Assembly: GCA_001512495.1 (NCBI GenBank)
Contig: LFRU01000032.1
Coordinates: forward strand, 624-37,416
Direction of reading: 5' to 3'
DNA from: Syntrophothermus sp. DTU052
GTDB taxonomy: Bacteria > Bacillota > Syntrophomonadia > Syntrophomonadales > DTU052
DNA: 36,793 nucleotides
The number at the start of each line of letters is the position of its first letter. The stretch's first letter is position 1. Below are positions 16,429 to 25,240 of the stretch, piece by piece. A program made the position numbers and the translations under genes. The notes under the pieces are model-generated. The model saw nothing but the letters and a program-made list of their open reading frames with translations, was not told where the DNA came from and did no database searches.

Positions 16429-17682
16429 TTGATTCAAGCCCGAATGGAACAGATGGGAAGAAAGGCCAAAGAGGCGGCCCGTCTTTTAATGCTGGCGTCC
16501 ACAGAACAGAAAAACCGAGCCTTGCAGCAGATGGCCGGGGCTCTGGTAGCCGAGGCTGAAGCAATTTTAGAGGCCAACCGTAGCGACATGGAGGAAGGCC
16601 GACGTAAAGGCCTGACCAGTACCCTGCTTGACCGGCTGATGCTAAGTAAAAAGCGGATTGAGGAAATGGCGGAAGGGCTGATGGCAGTGGCAGCTCTGCC
16701 GGACCCGGTGGGGGAGGTAGTTGAGATGTACCGGCGTCCCAACGGTCTGGAGGTGGGCCGGGTCCGCGTACCCCTGGGAGTAGTCGGGATCATTTACGAA
16801 GCCCGTCCCAATGTTACCGCCGATGCCGCCGGACTGTGTCTTAAAACCGGGAATGCCATCATCCTACGCGGCGGCAGTGAGGCCTTCAATTCCAACCGGG
16901 CAATTGCGGGGGTTCTTGCCCGGGCGGCTGCTGAGGCTGGAATCCATGAAGGGGCCATCCAACTGGTAGATACTACTGATAGAGAAGCTGCCAACATACT
17001 CATGAGAATGAATCAGTATGTAGATGTCCTGATCCCCCGCGGCGGAGCCGGACTTATTCAAACGGTGGTAAACAACGCCACTGTTCCCGTGATTGAAACC
17101 GGGGTTGGCAACTGCCATACCTATGTTGATGAGGATGCCGACCTGGATATGGCCCTGGAAATAACAGTAAATGCCAAGTGCCAGCGGCCATCGGTCTGCA
17201 ATGCCATGGAGTCGCTGCTGGTTCACGAGGCGGTGGCGGCAGAGTTCCTCCCACGGCTGTCCAGAGTTATGGGGGACCAAGGGGTGGAGATAAGGGGCTG
17301 CGAAAGGTACAGGGAGATTGTTCCGGACGTCAAAGCCGCAGTGGAGGCGGACTGGGAGACCGAGTTTCTGGATCTGATCCTGGCGGTCAAAGTGGTTAAG
17401 GACCTGGATGCGGCTATGGAGCACATAAACCGGTATGGGTCCGGTCATTCAGAAGCCATAGTGACCTCCAATTACGAAAGAGCCAGACGCTTTCTGAGCG
17501 GGGTCGATGCGGCCGCAGTCTTCGTCAATGCATCAACCCGGTTTACTGATGGGTTCCAGTTCGGCCTGGGGGCGGAGATCGGCATTAGTACTCAGAAACT
17601 GCACGCCCGCGGCCCTATGGGACTCAAGGAGCTTACTTCCACCAAGTATATTATCTACGGCAGCGGACAGGTTAGGAGATAA
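16429..17682 (+). CDS. proA: gamma-glutamyl phosphate reductase
   Basis: ProA reduces gamma-glutamyl phosphate with NADPH to glutamate-5-semialdehyde. The aldehyde-dehydrogenase-like fold is recognisable (VGRVRVPLGVVGIIYEARPNVT, ILRGGSEA, VIPRGGAGLI-type motif). The catalytic Cys is residue 257 in RPSVCNAMES. The length of 417 residues is normal. The TTG start at 16429 follows GGGGGAG by seven bases. A 144-base gap separates it from proB and shows no clear promoter or terminator. A long terminator follows the gene. Confidence 0.96.
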   Translation: MIQARMEQMGRKAKEAARLLMLASTEQKNRALQQMAGALVAEAEAILEANRSDMEEGRRKGLTSTLLDRLMLSKKRIEEMAEGLMAVAALPDPVGEVVEMYRRPNGLEVGRVRVPLGVVGIIYEARPNVTADAAGLCLKTGNAIILRGGSEAFNSNRAIAGVLARAAAEAGIHEGAIQLVDTTDREAANILMRMNQYVDVLIPRGGAGLIQTVVNNATVPVIETGVGNCHTYVDEDADLDMALEITVNAKCQRPSVCNAMESLLVHEAVAAEFLPRLSRVMGDQGVEIRGCERYREIVPDVKAAVEADWETEFLDLILAVKVVKDLDAAMEHINRYGSGHSEAIVTSNYERARRFLSGVDAAAVFVNASTRFTDGFQFGLGAEIGISTQKLHARGPMGLKELTSTKYIIYGSGQVRR

Positions 17683-17689
17683 TAATAAC

Positions 17690-17740
17690 AAGGGAACAGG
17701 CGATGCGCGGGTAAGATCCCGTCGCTTGTTCCCTTTCTTC
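17690..17740 (+). terminator. intrinsic terminator after proA
   Basis: A 14-bp stem with one G-U pair, AAGGGAACAGGCGA (17690-17703) against TCGCTTGTTCCCTT (17722-17735), encloses a further CGGG/CCCG helix and is followed by TCTTCT. The T-run is interrupted, but the helix is long. The remaining 190 bases to the convergent cysK-like gene show nothing recognisable apart from a small CCTTTCG/CGAAGGG hairpin at about 17877. Confidence 0.75.
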
Positions 17741-17927
17741 TATACTGCCGCTTATCACCTGTTGCATACCAATCCCAAAGGTATGGAAATAAATACAAGC
17801 CGGTTTATCGTGATCAACCCCCATAACCTTCCCGGGCATAATTCGATTGCCGGTACTGTCCAATGTTGATTCCATATCCTTTCGAGACCCGAAGGGGTGT
17901 AAGGACCGGATCCCTGGCACCGGAATC

Positions 17928-18959
17928 CTAGATTATAAGGAAATCCCTGGCCTTTAATCGTGCCTGATCCTCCGGGGAGACAACGTACTCACGTTCCAGA
18001 AGCTTACGCTCTTTCACGTTGCCGCATAGCTCGGTGGATAAATAACGGAGGCCATTGTCATTAATCACGGTTACTATTCTTCGCGCCTGCGGGAAGCGGC
18101 GGGCTGTTTTCAGAGCTGCCGCCACATTGCATCCTGAAGAGATGCCGCAGAATATGCCCTCTTTGCGGGCCATTTCCCGGGCCATTCTTATGGCTTCATC
18201 CGATTCAACCTGGACTATACCGTCGATGTAATCCAAATCCAGTATTTCCGGGATCAAGCCGTCGGCGATCCCCTGGACCTTGTGCGGGCCGATCTTGCCC
18301 TGGGCCAGAATCGGTGACTCCAGGGGTTCGGAAATCAGGATCTTGATATTGGGATTCTTCTCCTTCAAGTAGCGAGCAGTCCCGGTTACCGTACCTCCGG
18401 TTCCCTGACACATGATGAAGAAATCTACCTCGCCGCCGGTTTGTTCCCAGATTTCCGGTCCGGTAGTGAAATAGTGAGCATCAACGTTTTCCGGTCTCAC
18501 AAACTGACCAACTTCAAAGATCTGATCCCCGTATTTTTTCTTTTGTCGAGCCACCTCTTCCAAAACCAGGTCCACATCTGTTTCCGATCCGGGGGTAAGT
18601 ACCAGCTCGGCTCCGTAGGCTTCGATAGTTCTCTTGCGCTCTTCGCTCATGCCTTCCGGCATTACTATGATAACCCGGTACCCCTTGACTGCGCCTACCA
18701 TACAGGTAGAGATGCCGGTATTACCGGTGGTTCCTTCCATCAAGATCATCCCTGGCTTAAGGTCGCCCCTTTTTTCCGCTTCCACCACGATCCGGTAGGC
18801 CACTCGGTCCTTTAAGCTCCCGCTGGGGTTGGTGTATTCGAGTTTTACCAGGATCTCAGGCGATAAACCTTCCGCCAGACGGTTCAAACGGATCATCGGA
18901 GTAAAGCCTATACTTTCCAGAACATTTTGCATTACTCTTCTGCTGCGTTCCCAGTTCAT
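17928..18959 (-). CDS. cysteine synthase / cystathionine beta-synthase family PLP enzyme
   Basis: A 343-residue fold-type II PLP enzyme of the CysK/CBS family. The PLP lysine is Lys50 in NPSGSLKDR, the phosphate or substrate loop is EGTTGNTGIS, and the C-terminal cofactor loop is CGISSGCN. O-acetylserine sulfhydrylase (cysteine from O-acetylserine and sulfide) is the most likely reaction. The sequence also carries features of Clostridial CBS-like enzymes, and no CBS regulatory domain is attached. The ORF-track start at 19127 adds 56 residues that overlap the neighbouring gene. GGAGG lies eight bases before ATG 18959, which gives the normal family N-terminus (MNWERS..MQNVLESIGFTPMIRL). It follows the YkgJ-like gene by 73 bases and is probably co-transcribed with it. 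Confidence 0.9.
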   Translation of the reverse strand: MNWERSRRVMQNVLESIGFTPMIRLNRLAEGLSPEILVKLEYTNPSGSLKDRVAYRIVVEAEKRGDLKPGMILMEGTTGNTGISTCMVGAVKGYRVIIVMPEGMSEERKRTIEAYGAELVLTPGSETDVDLVLEEVARQKKKYGDQIFEVGQFVRPENVDAHYFTTGPEIWEQTGGEVDFFIMCQGTGGTVTGTARYLKEKNPNIKILISEPLESPILAQGKIGPHKVQGIADGLIPEILDLDYIDGIVQVESDEAIRMAREMARKEGIFCGISSGCNVAAALKTARRFPQARRIVTVINDNGLRYLSTELCGNVKERKLLEREYVVSPEDQARLKARDFLII

Positions 18960-19032
18960 CCAGTTAACCTCCAGTGTGACATAATAGGTGACAGATTCCA
19001 TTCGCTGTGGCTTGCTGAAAAGTGCAACGGGT

Positions 19033-19656
19033 TTATAAAGGCCATTCTGATCCAAAGCAGATGGGACGTACAATTTGTACCGTTTCTCTTCGGGGTAAAT
19101 GGCATCCCGGTTCTTCTTTTTCGGCAAGTACCTGGCCCATAACGGTTTCCAGCACTGCTAAAATGGGATCCCAATCACCCGGCCGACGCAGGGAAAGATT
19201 TTCCTGGCTTATACGGGCAGCCAAATAATTATTCAAATCAATCTCGTAGTCTTCCAAAAGGCCAAAGTACTCTTTCCAATGAGCAAGCCTGCTCTCTCTG
19301 TCCCAGGAAATACCCGGACAGACAAAATGGCGGCAAACCGATTCCCGAAGCTCCATCGGCAAGAGGCATCCTTTTTCAGTGCTGTGGAACTGGCAGCGGG
19401 AGGAACCATCCTCGTCCGGGAGACTGTTTACCGTAATCGAGGCATCCAGAACTGTCAAACAGGGAAGTCGGGCGATGCAGTCAATCAACTGCGGACGCTG
19501 CTTGGCAATGAAGTAGAGGTCTGTAAGATAGAAAACCGGCGAGTAATGCCCGCAGCAGCCCTTGTGGTCCCGGCGCGGACAATCGGCACACAGATCAACT
19601 TCAATGAAACTCCGTAATCCCCGGCGATGGAAAACCAGATTGATCTCCTTCAACAT
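19033..19656 (-). CDS. YkgJ-type cysteine-cluster protein
   Basis: A 207-residue protein with a set of conserved-looking cysteines: CADCPRRDHKGCCGHYSPVFYLT near residue 23, a central SRCQFHSTEKGCLLP, and VCRHFVCPG. This C-x2-C...CC...C...C...C pattern is that of the YkgJ/UPF0153-like group, which is thought to bind an iron-sulfur cluster or zinc. No function has been settled for the group. No membrane segment or signal peptide is seen. ATG 19656 has a GAGGGG about ten bases upstream. A promoter with a perfect TATAAT lies at 19710-19738. The partnership with a cysteine-synthase-like gene may or may not be meaningful. Confidence 0.7.
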   Translation of the reverse strand: MLKEINLVFHRRGLRSFIEVDLCADCPRRDHKGCCGHYSPVFYLTDLYFIAKQRPQLIDCIARLPCLTVLDASITVNSLPDEDGSSRCQFHSTEKGCLLPMELRESVCRHFVCPGISWDRESRLAHWKEYFGLLEDYEIDLNNYLAARISQENLSLRRPGDWDPILAVLETVMGQVLAEKEEPGCHLPRRETVQIVRPICFGSEWPL

Positions 19657-19709
19657 ATAAATTTTCGCCCCTCAGCTCGCTTGTTGGTTTGCACATGCCG
19701 ACCCCTATC

Positions 19710-19738
19710 ATTATAGCCATTTTGATGTTATAACCCAA
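19710..19738 (-). promoter_or_regulatory. promoter for the YkgJ-like / cysK-like unit
   Basis: On the minus strand TTGGGT (19738-19733) and a perfect TATAAT (19715-19710) are separated by exactly 17 bases. The -35 matches only in TTG. The start codon of the YkgJ-like gene is about 53 bases downstream of the -10. The rest of the 263-base gap up to 19919 is AT-rich and holds no gene or clear terminator for the upstream GGDEF-EAL gene. Confidence 0.55.
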
Positions 19739-19919
19739 GCTTTTAATAAATATAGGAAAACATAAACGGCACGGAATTTGGCATAACTGCGCCAACTAAG
19801 ATTTCTCGGAATGACTGGCTGGAATTATAGTATGCGGGAAAACACGGCCTTGATTGCTGCCGGCTTATTAGGGAGCGGAAAATATCTGACTTTGTCAACT
19901 GGGAAGAAAAACGTGTTGG

Positions 19920-22541
19920 TTAGGCCAGGGGAGGCAGACGCAGAACCTTGGCCCCGAAGGTGACGGCTCCTCTGGTCTGAGCCAACATATCAGAGATGCA
20001 GTGGGCTGGTTGAGGCTTGGAAACCAGATACCCTTGAATCTGGTCACACTGTAAACCTGCCAGTAATTCAGCCTGCTCGGGCCTTTCTACCCCTTCGGCA
20101 GTAACCCGGAGATCCAGAAATCTTGCCAAAGAGATTAGTGCATGCGGTATGGCCATGCCAGTGCTTTCCTTGCTCAGATCGCAAATGAAAGACTGGTCGA
20201 TCTTGAGTGAGTCAAGGGGTAAACTCCTGAGATAACTGAGTGATAAATGGCCGGTTCCAAAATCGTCCAGGGCAATCTTTATCCCAAGACTGCGTAGTTC
20301 CTTTAGCAGATTATTTATTCGTTCTGAAGTGCGGAGGGCTACGTTCTCCGTGATCTCCAACTCCAGGTATTCCGGAGCCAACCCGGTTTCTTCGAGCACC
20401 TGGACGATGGTTTCCACCAGGTCCTGCTGCCAGAAGTGGCGCCCTGATATATTTACGGAAACCCTTATCGCTGCCAAACCCTGTTCCTGCCAGGTCTTGT
20501 TCTGCCGACAAGCGGTTCGCAAAACCCATTTTTCAATGGGAATAATTAGGCCATTTTCTTCGGCGATATGTATAAATTTCGAAGGCATTATAAGGCCTTT
20601 ATCGGGATGATGCCATCGTACCAGAGCTTCTACACTGACTATTTGCTTGGTTTTGATATCAATTAAAGGCTGGTAGTAAAGAACAAATTCCTCATTCTCC
20701 AGGGCCCGGCGCAGCTCTTTGGCCAGGGTGAGACGTTCCATATAAATCTGATTCATGGCTGGGGTGTATACCTGATAACTGTTGCCGCCTCGTTCTTTGG
20801 CTCGATAGAGAGCGCTGTCCGCGTTCTTAATAAGGGATTCGCCATCCAGTCCATCGTTGGGGAAAACGCTAATACCGATACTGGCAGTAACGTGAATCTC
20901 CTGCCCCTCAACGATAAAGGGCTGTGAAAAACTACGCAGAATCTTCTCGGCAATAATCCCCGCATCTCTGGTATCCTTTATGCCGGGAAAGAGGAACATA
21001 AACTCATCGCCGCCCATGCGGGCAATAGTGTCCCCCTGTCTTACCAGGGATTTCAAACGCTTGGACACCTCTTTCAGCAGCAGATCGCCGACCATATGGC
21101 CCAAGGTATCGTTGATCATCTTGAAATTATCCAGGTCAAGATATATCAGAGCCAGCATCTGGTTTTGGCGTTTGGCCTGAGGAAGGGCTATTGAAATCCG
21201 ATCCTGGATAAGAAGCCGGTTAGGAAGACCGGTGAGCGCATCATGATAAGCCATGTGGCGGATGGTTTCCTCATAACGGTTGCGCTCTGTTATGTCTGAT
21301 ACAATGGCAACTCCGCCCAGGGGGTAACCGTCCTTGGACATCATCGGAGCAACATGGGCCTCAATCGGGATCGTTTTTTCGGAAATAGCGGAATAAAATT
21401 CTCCTTGGAAGGAGGATTTTTGGCCGTTAAGCGCTTGTTTTATCGCTCTTACCAGGTTATCCTGCGGCAATTCCAGGAGATTGAACCCGATCAGGACATC
21501 TTTTTCATGAGCCCCCAGGATTTGAGCCAGACTTTCATTATAGGCGGTAATACAGCCCTGGCTGTCAAAATGAAGTATTCCCAGAGGGGTATTCTCAAAA
21601 ACCAGGCGATATTTTAATTCACTCTGCCGCAGATCCTCTTCGGCCTTTTTATGGGCGGTCATGTCCCTTAATGTTTCTATTGCTCCCATCAACTCGCCGT
21701 TTCTGTCAAATAAAGGAGAAGCCTTTGCCCATACGTAAACGCCATTAACATTTAACGCCGGGCAGAAGTTTTCCGCTACCAGGGTTACGTGTTCTTTTTT
21801 GTAATAGGGATAGTCTGGACATCCAGGGTTTGTGCCCAGAGCCAGATCGATAAGCATGGGACGGCGGTGGCCGTAAAAGGGCAGAGCGTATTCATAGTTG
21901 TTCTTACCAATCATGTCCTCAGCCTTGATTCCGGTCATTTCTGCCATAGCCCGATTCCAGCGAATAACTCGACCCGAAGCGTCTATGACAAAGGTCGGAT
22001 CCGGTAAAAAATCGATTATATCGGCCAGTTGTTGCTCCAACTCTCTCCGGGCATCCTCCGCCCTTTTTCTAGTGCTTATATCGGTGACGAAAGAATAGTA
22101 AAGGGGTTTGCCGCTATCTTTGTCAATGAACTGATGTACCAGCAGTTCTACTGCGATCCGCCGGCCGCCTTTCGTAAGGTATTCCTTTTCATAGCGGACC
22201 GGCAATCCGGTTTTGCGCAACAGATTCAGGTAATGGTCATGAACAAAGTGCCATTCTTCAGGCGTGAGATCCTTGTCCCAACTGGTAGTGGATAGTTCCT
22301 CCCAGGTATATCCCAACATATTTAAAAAGGACGGATTACAATACACAATCCTTCCCTCTGAGGTGACCAGGCAGAAGGGCTGAGAAGAGTACTCCAGCAT
22401 CTGGGCCAGATAACTAATCCGCTTGAGGTATGCGTTTAAGTAGTCCGGGTTATCAAGGGTTAATGCATCGGGTGTGGGGAGGGTAAGTCTTGAGTTGCCG
22501 CTCCCATTCTGCGATGCTTTTTTGAATGTTCTTTCGTCCAC
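19920..22541 (-). CDS. PAS-PAS-PAS-GGDEF-EAL cyclic-di-GMP turnover protein
   Basis: An 873-residue cytoplasmic protein. Three PAS-type sensory domains lie at about 40-160, 165-295 and 305-420. A GGDEF diguanylate cyclase domain (about 430-590) follows, with an intact GGDEF motif near residue 510 and an inhibitory RxxD site (RQGD) five residues before it. The EAL phosphodiesterase domain (about 605-855) has EALVRW, SVNISG, ELEITEN, ALDDFGTGH, LKID, TAEGVE and QGY, so its catalytic residues also appear intact. The protein may therefore make, degrade or switch between both activities. No membrane segment is seen. The GTG start at 22541 follows GGAGG by about nine bases; an out-of-frame ATG lies in between. 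It stands alone on its strand. Confidence 0.95.
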   Translation of the reverse strand: MDERTFKKASQNGSGNSRLTLPTPDALTLDNPDYLNAYLKRISYLAQMLEYSSQPFCLVTSEGRIVYCNPSFLNMLGYTWEELSTTSWDKDLTPEEWHFVHDHYLNLLRKTGLPVRYEKEYLTKGGRRIAVELLVHQFIDKDSGKPLYYSFVTDISTRKRAEDARRELEQQLADIIDFLPDPTFVIDASGRVIRWNRAMAEMTGIKAEDMIGKNNYEYALPFYGHRRPMLIDLALGTNPGCPDYPYYKKEHVTLVAENFCPALNVNGVYVWAKASPLFDRNGELMGAIETLRDMTAHKKAEEDLRQSELKYRLVFENTPLGILHFDSQGCITAYNESLAQILGAHEKDVLIGFNLLELPQDNLVRAIKQALNGQKSSFQGEFYSAISEKTIPIEAHVAPMMSKDGYPLGGVAIVSDITERNRYEETIRHMAYHDALTGLPNRLLIQDRISIALPQAKRQNQMLALIYLDLDNFKMINDTLGHMVGDLLLKEVSKRLKSLVRQGDTIARMGGDEFMFLFPGIKDTRDAGIIAEKILRSFSQPFIVEGQEIHVTASIGISVFPNDGLDGESLIKNADSALYRAKERGGNSYQVYTPAMNQIYMERLTLAKELRRALENEEFVLYYQPLIDIKTKQIVSVEALVRWHHPDKGLIMPSKFIHIAEENGLIIPIEKWVLRTACRQNKTWQEQGLAAIRVSVNISGRHFWQQDLVETIVQVLEETGLAPEYLELEITENVALRTSERINNLLKELRSLGIKIALDDFGTGHLSLSYLRSLPLDSLKIDQSFICDLSKESTGMAIPHALISLARFLDLRVTAEGVERPEQAELLAGLQCDQIQGYLVSKPQPAHCISDMLAQTRGAVTFGAKVLRLPPLA

Positions 22542-22582
22542 TGCATTTGTCCTCCGGCTTCAACTACCGCTAACACTGAGCA

Positions 22583-22614
22583 ATTATATAATTGCCTCCT
22601 ATTGAGTTTAACTC
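22583..22614 (-). promoter_or_regulatory. putative promoter of the GGDEF-EAL gene with overlapping palindrome
   Basis: The minus strand has a perfect TATAAT (22588-22583) and a weak TTAAAC (22611-22606) 17 bases upstream. The -35 is embedded in an 11-base palindrome (GAGTT-T-AACTC, 22604-22614) that could be an operator. Spacing and position (about 42 bases from the start codon) fit, but the -35 is poor. Confidence 0.4.
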
Positions 22615-22884
22615 TATCCAGGTTAACATGCCAGAAAAAAATGGCGATGGAGGAAAAAATAATTCCAGAAATATGAAAGGAAAAACATGGACAAATGCCC
22701 TCGAAAAGGGCAATAACAAACTTTTTCCTAATTTAGACATTATACTATTAATCCAAGAAAACCATCGACAAGTTTTGCACGAGGCATTTTATTTAACATA
22801 GACTGTTTGAAAAGTCAGCCTTATCACTGTGTATTTAAGGGCATCGGCAGGAGCAAAACGTATTTGGAATTATTGCTCTCTGTC

Positions 22885-22913
22885 TGGAAACCGATTCGCA
22901 GTAAGGTTATAAT
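22885..22913 (+). promoter_or_regulatory. putative promoter of nadD-yqeK-rsfS
   Basis: TGGAAA (22885-22890, four of six consensus bases) and a perfect TATAAT (22908-22913) are separated by exactly 17 bases, about 60 bases before the nadD start. Confidence 0.6.
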
Positions 22914-22974
22914 TAACTTGTGATAAAGCGTACATGGCTTCGTTTCTAAAAGAAATGATTGCTTAGAGGGTGGA

Positions 22975-23580
22975 ATGCTGTTGAAAACCGGGGTTTTTGG
23001 CGGTACCTTTGACCCGGTCCATATCGGTCACCTGGCAGTTGCGGAGAGGGTTTACTGTGACTTGGGCTTGGACCGGATAGTTTTTGTACCCGCCAGCACA
23101 TCACCTTTCAAGCTGGGGGAGGTTAGCACATCAGGTGAACACCGCCTCACAATGTTGAAGTTGGCGGTTCGGGATAATTCTCATTTTGCGGTTAGTGATA
23201 TTGAGCTGCAGAGAGGCGGAACCAGCTATACGGTAGATACCATGGAAATACTTAAAGACCGGTACCCAGGGGATGAGTTTTATTTTATCATGGGAATGGA
23301 TTCCTTTCTGGAGTTAAGCGGTTGGAAAGGCGTCGAACGGCTGGTTGAGCTGTCTCAACTGGTGGTAGTGTCCCGACCGGGGTATGAGCTGCCGCAGGAA
23401 CAAAAACAGCTGCTAACCTTGCCACCGGCTGTCTGGCAGCGAACACATTTCCTGGAGATGCCGGGACTTGATATTGCGGCTACTGAAATCAGGGAAAGGG
23501 TCAAAAAGGGCAGGTCCGTCCGCTACCTTTTGACTCCCGAAGTCGAGACTTATATTCATGAGAACGGTATTTACCGCTGA
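22975..23580 (+). CDS. nadD: nicotinate-nucleotide adenylyltransferase
   Basis: NadD adenylates nicotinate mononucleotide to deamido-NAD, a required step in NAD synthesis. The nucleotidyltransferase signature GVFGGTFDPVHIGHLAVAE holds the HxGH motif at residues 16-19. The second conserved region IAATEIRERVKKGRSVRYLLTPEVETYI matches the ISxTxIR-type C-terminal motif. The length of 201 residues is normal. ATG 22975 follows GAGGG closely, and TTG 22981 is an alternative. The order nadD-yqeK-rsfS is standard in Firmicutes. Confidence 0.96.
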   Translation: MLLKTGVFGGTFDPVHIGHLAVAERVYCDLGLDRIVFVPASTSPFKLGEVSTSGEHRLTMLKLAVRDNSHFAVSDIELQRGGTSYTVDTMEILKDRYPGDEFYFIMGMDSFLELSGWKGVERLVELSQLVVVSRPGYELPQEQKQLLTLPPAVWQRTHFLEMPGLDIAATEIRERVKKGRSVRYLLTPEVETYIHENGIYR

Positions 23581-23672
23581 TATGCGCGCAGCGGGACCGA
23601 TAAGCCCCGGGGTTAATGAGCTTGATCTTGCTGCGGGTATATTAGGGGTTCGTATCGTCACCGGAGATATCG

Positions 23673-24245
23673 ATGGACGAGATAAGAGCTCAAGAAATAA
23701 TAAGAGCAAGACTGTCTGAGAACCGTTATCAGCACTCGATGCGGGTGGCAATGGTAGCCCGAGAAATGGCACGATCGTTCGGATTGGACGAAAGCAAAGC
23801 AGGTTTGGCCGGTATTGTTCATGACTACGCCAGGGACATGCCCGGGTACGAGTTGCTGTCTCTGGCCAAAGAGTATAACCTGTTGGAAGATGAGGTGGAG
23901 GAAAATTCGCCTGATCTTCTGCATGCTACGGTAGGAGCTTTTCTCCTCTACCGGGACCATGGGGTGGATGATGAGGAGGTCTTAAATGCAGTCAGGAGCC
24001 ATACCCTGGGCAGAGTGGGGATGACTGATTTGGAAAAGGTTTTATTCCTGGCTGACCTGATAGAGCCCGGACGTGATTTTCCGGGAATTGATAGTTTGCG
24101 ATGTCTGGTCAGGCGCAATTTGGACCGGGGGATGGTACGAGCTATAGAATTGACCCTGCACTACTGTATGGATCAGGGTCGATTGATTCATCCCCGAACC
24201 GTACTGGTTCGAAATTACCTGCTCTCATCTTTGCCAAGTGATTGA
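23673..24245 (+). CDS. yqeK: HD-domain hydrolase YqeK (symmetrical diadenosine-tetraphosphatase type)
   Basis: A 190-residue HD-superfamily phosphohydrolase. The metal ligands are visible: His21 (QHSMRVA), the HD pair His50-Asp51 (GIVHDYARDMP), HATVGA, RSHTLG and the distal LADLIEPGRDFPG. Members of the YqeK family hydrolyse Ap4A symmetrically to ADP. The gene sits between nadD and rsfS as usual. The start is ATG 23673 with GGAG seven bases upstream. A 92-base gap after nadD has no gene. Confidence 0.93.
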   Translation: MDEIRAQEIIRARLSENRYQHSMRVAMVAREMARSFGLDESKAGLAGIVHDYARDMPGYELLSLAKEYNLLEDEVEENSPDLLHATVGAFLLYRDHGVDDEEVLNAVRSHTLGRVGMTDLEKVLFLADLIEPGRDFPGIDSLRCLVRRNLDRGMVRAIELTLHYCMDQGRLIHPRTVLVRNYLLSSLPSD

Positions 24246-24288
24246 ACCCTGTGGTAGAATGTTCGTGGATCAACAAAGGGGGACTGAC

Positions 24289-24657
24289 ATGTCGACAGGT
24301 ATCAGCACAGATCTAACCTCTAAAATCGTGGAATCTGCTCAGGAGGCAAACGCTACCGATATTGTAGTCCTGGATCTGCGCGGTTTGACAATTCTGGCCG
24401 ATTATTTTGTAATCGCCAGCGGTCGCAGCACCATACAGGTGAAAAGCATTGCCGAAAGAATTGAGGATCAGCTTCTGGAACAGGGAGAAAAACCGCTCCG
24501 AAGAGAAGGGTTTAATGAAGGACGCTGGATTATCCTGGATTATTCAGGGGTTATGGTTCATATTTTCCGCCAGGAAGAGAGAGAATTTTACCAGTTGGAA
24601 CGTCTATGGGGCGACGCTCCGTTGCTCAATGTAGGGAACAGTCAGGCTTGGCGATAG
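24289..24657 (+). CDS. rsfS: ribosome silencing factor RsfS
   Basis: RsfS (RsfA/Iojap) binds L14 and blocks subunit joining, lowering translation in starvation. The 122-residue product shows the family pattern VVLDLRGLTILADYFVIASGRSTIQVKSIAERIE and GRWIILDYSGVMVHIF....REFYQLERLW. The track start at 24238 overlaps yqeK. ATG 24289 has AGGGGGA about five bases upstream and gives the usual length. A LytR-CpsA-Psr gene sometimes found before rsfS is absent. Confidence 0.95.
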   Translation: MSTGISTDLTSKIVESAQEANATDIVVLDLRGLTILADYFVIASGRSTIQVKSIAERIEDQLLEQGEKPLRREGFNEGRWIILDYSGVMVHIFRQEEREFYQLERLWGDAPLLNVGNSQAWR

Positions 24658-24683
24658 TAATCGATGCATCGTGAAGCCGAGAT

Positions 24684-24720
24684 ATGGCCTTCCTCAATTA
24701 TGGGGGGGCCATTGTTTATT
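24684..24720 (+). terminator. hairpin terminator after rsfS
   Basis: ATGGCCTTCC (24684-24693) pairs with the GGGGGGCCAT arm ending at 24712 (10 bp including two G-U), followed by TGTTTATT. It lies between the convergent rsfS and ogt genes and runs over the ogt stop codon. The T-run is weak. Confidence 0.55.
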
Positions 24721-25240
24721 GCTGTTCCAACCGGTTAAGGGAACCCTCCAACTTGAGGAGGGCCTTCTTGGTATGCAGTGCCCCCGGTGCCGTGAAGCCA
24801 CCAAGCCCAACGGCGGCTACCACCCGGTGGCAGGGGATTATTAACGGCAGGGGATTTCTTTTTAATGCCTGCCCCACCGCCCTGGCCCCTTGACAGCATC
24901 CTGCTTGGCGGGCGAGCATACCGTAAGTCTGCACGGTTCCGTAGGGAATAAGAGCCGCAGCCAGCAGTACCCGGCGGGTAAAATGAGAGCAACCGTCGAG
25001 ATCAGGTTCACAATCCCACTGCTCAATACGGTGGCCGGCAAAATAGGCCTTTACCTGTTCCTGGAGGCGGGTTAGGAGCCGGGAGTTCTCTATCTGCTTC
25101 CCTCCCCATACCTGGTTTATGTTTTGAATAACCAAGGTCGGTTCGGGAAGGGGCAGTATCAGAGAACTAACCCGGCGGTTATTTCCCACCAGACCAACGA
25201 ATCCCCAATCTGTTTCAAAAACACAGTACTCCAGACTCAT
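24716..25240 (-). CDS. ogt: methylated-DNA--protein-cysteine S-methyltransferase
   Basis: The 174-residue product repairs O6-methylguanine by transferring the methyl group to its own cysteine. The active site is PCHRVV with Cys137. The DNA-recognition helix-turn-helix part ([17 protein letters not shown]) and GALKRNP-like loop ([18 protein letters not shown]) are intact. Length fits Ogt/MGMT with an N-terminal RNase-H-like domain. Its ATG overlaps the leuS stop as ATGA, so it is translationally coupled to the tRNA synthetase gene and would share control by the T-box. Confidence 0.95.
   Translation of the reverse strand: MSLEYCVFETDWGFVGLVGNNRRVSSLILPLPEPTLVIQNINQVWGGKQIENSRLLTRLQEQVKAYFAGHRIEQWDCEPDLDGCSHFTRRVLLAAALIPYGTVQTYGMLARQAGCCQGARAVGQALKRNPLPLIIPCHRVVAAVGLGGFTAPGALHTKKALLKLEGSLNRLEQQ

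Larger units (their letters stand above)
22542..22974 (+). other. divergent intergenic region, GGDEF-EAL / nadD
   Basis: About 430 AT-rich bases between divergently transcribed genes. It carries a putative promoter for each side (entered separately). The 69-codon plus-strand frame at 22592-22801 lacks a binding site, is low in complexity (N, K, G rich) and resembles no family, so I do not call it. No riboswitch was recognised. Confidence 0.5.

Noticed and set aside
18960-19127. 56-residue N-terminal extension of the cysK-like ORF
   Set aside because: It overlaps the YkgJ-like gene, has no family match, and a GGAGG eight bases before ATG 18959 explains the start.
22592-22801. 69-codon plus-strand ORF in the GGDEF-EAL / nadD gap
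   Set aside because: Low-complexity translation, no ribosome binding site, and it overlaps the presumed promoter of the divergent gene.
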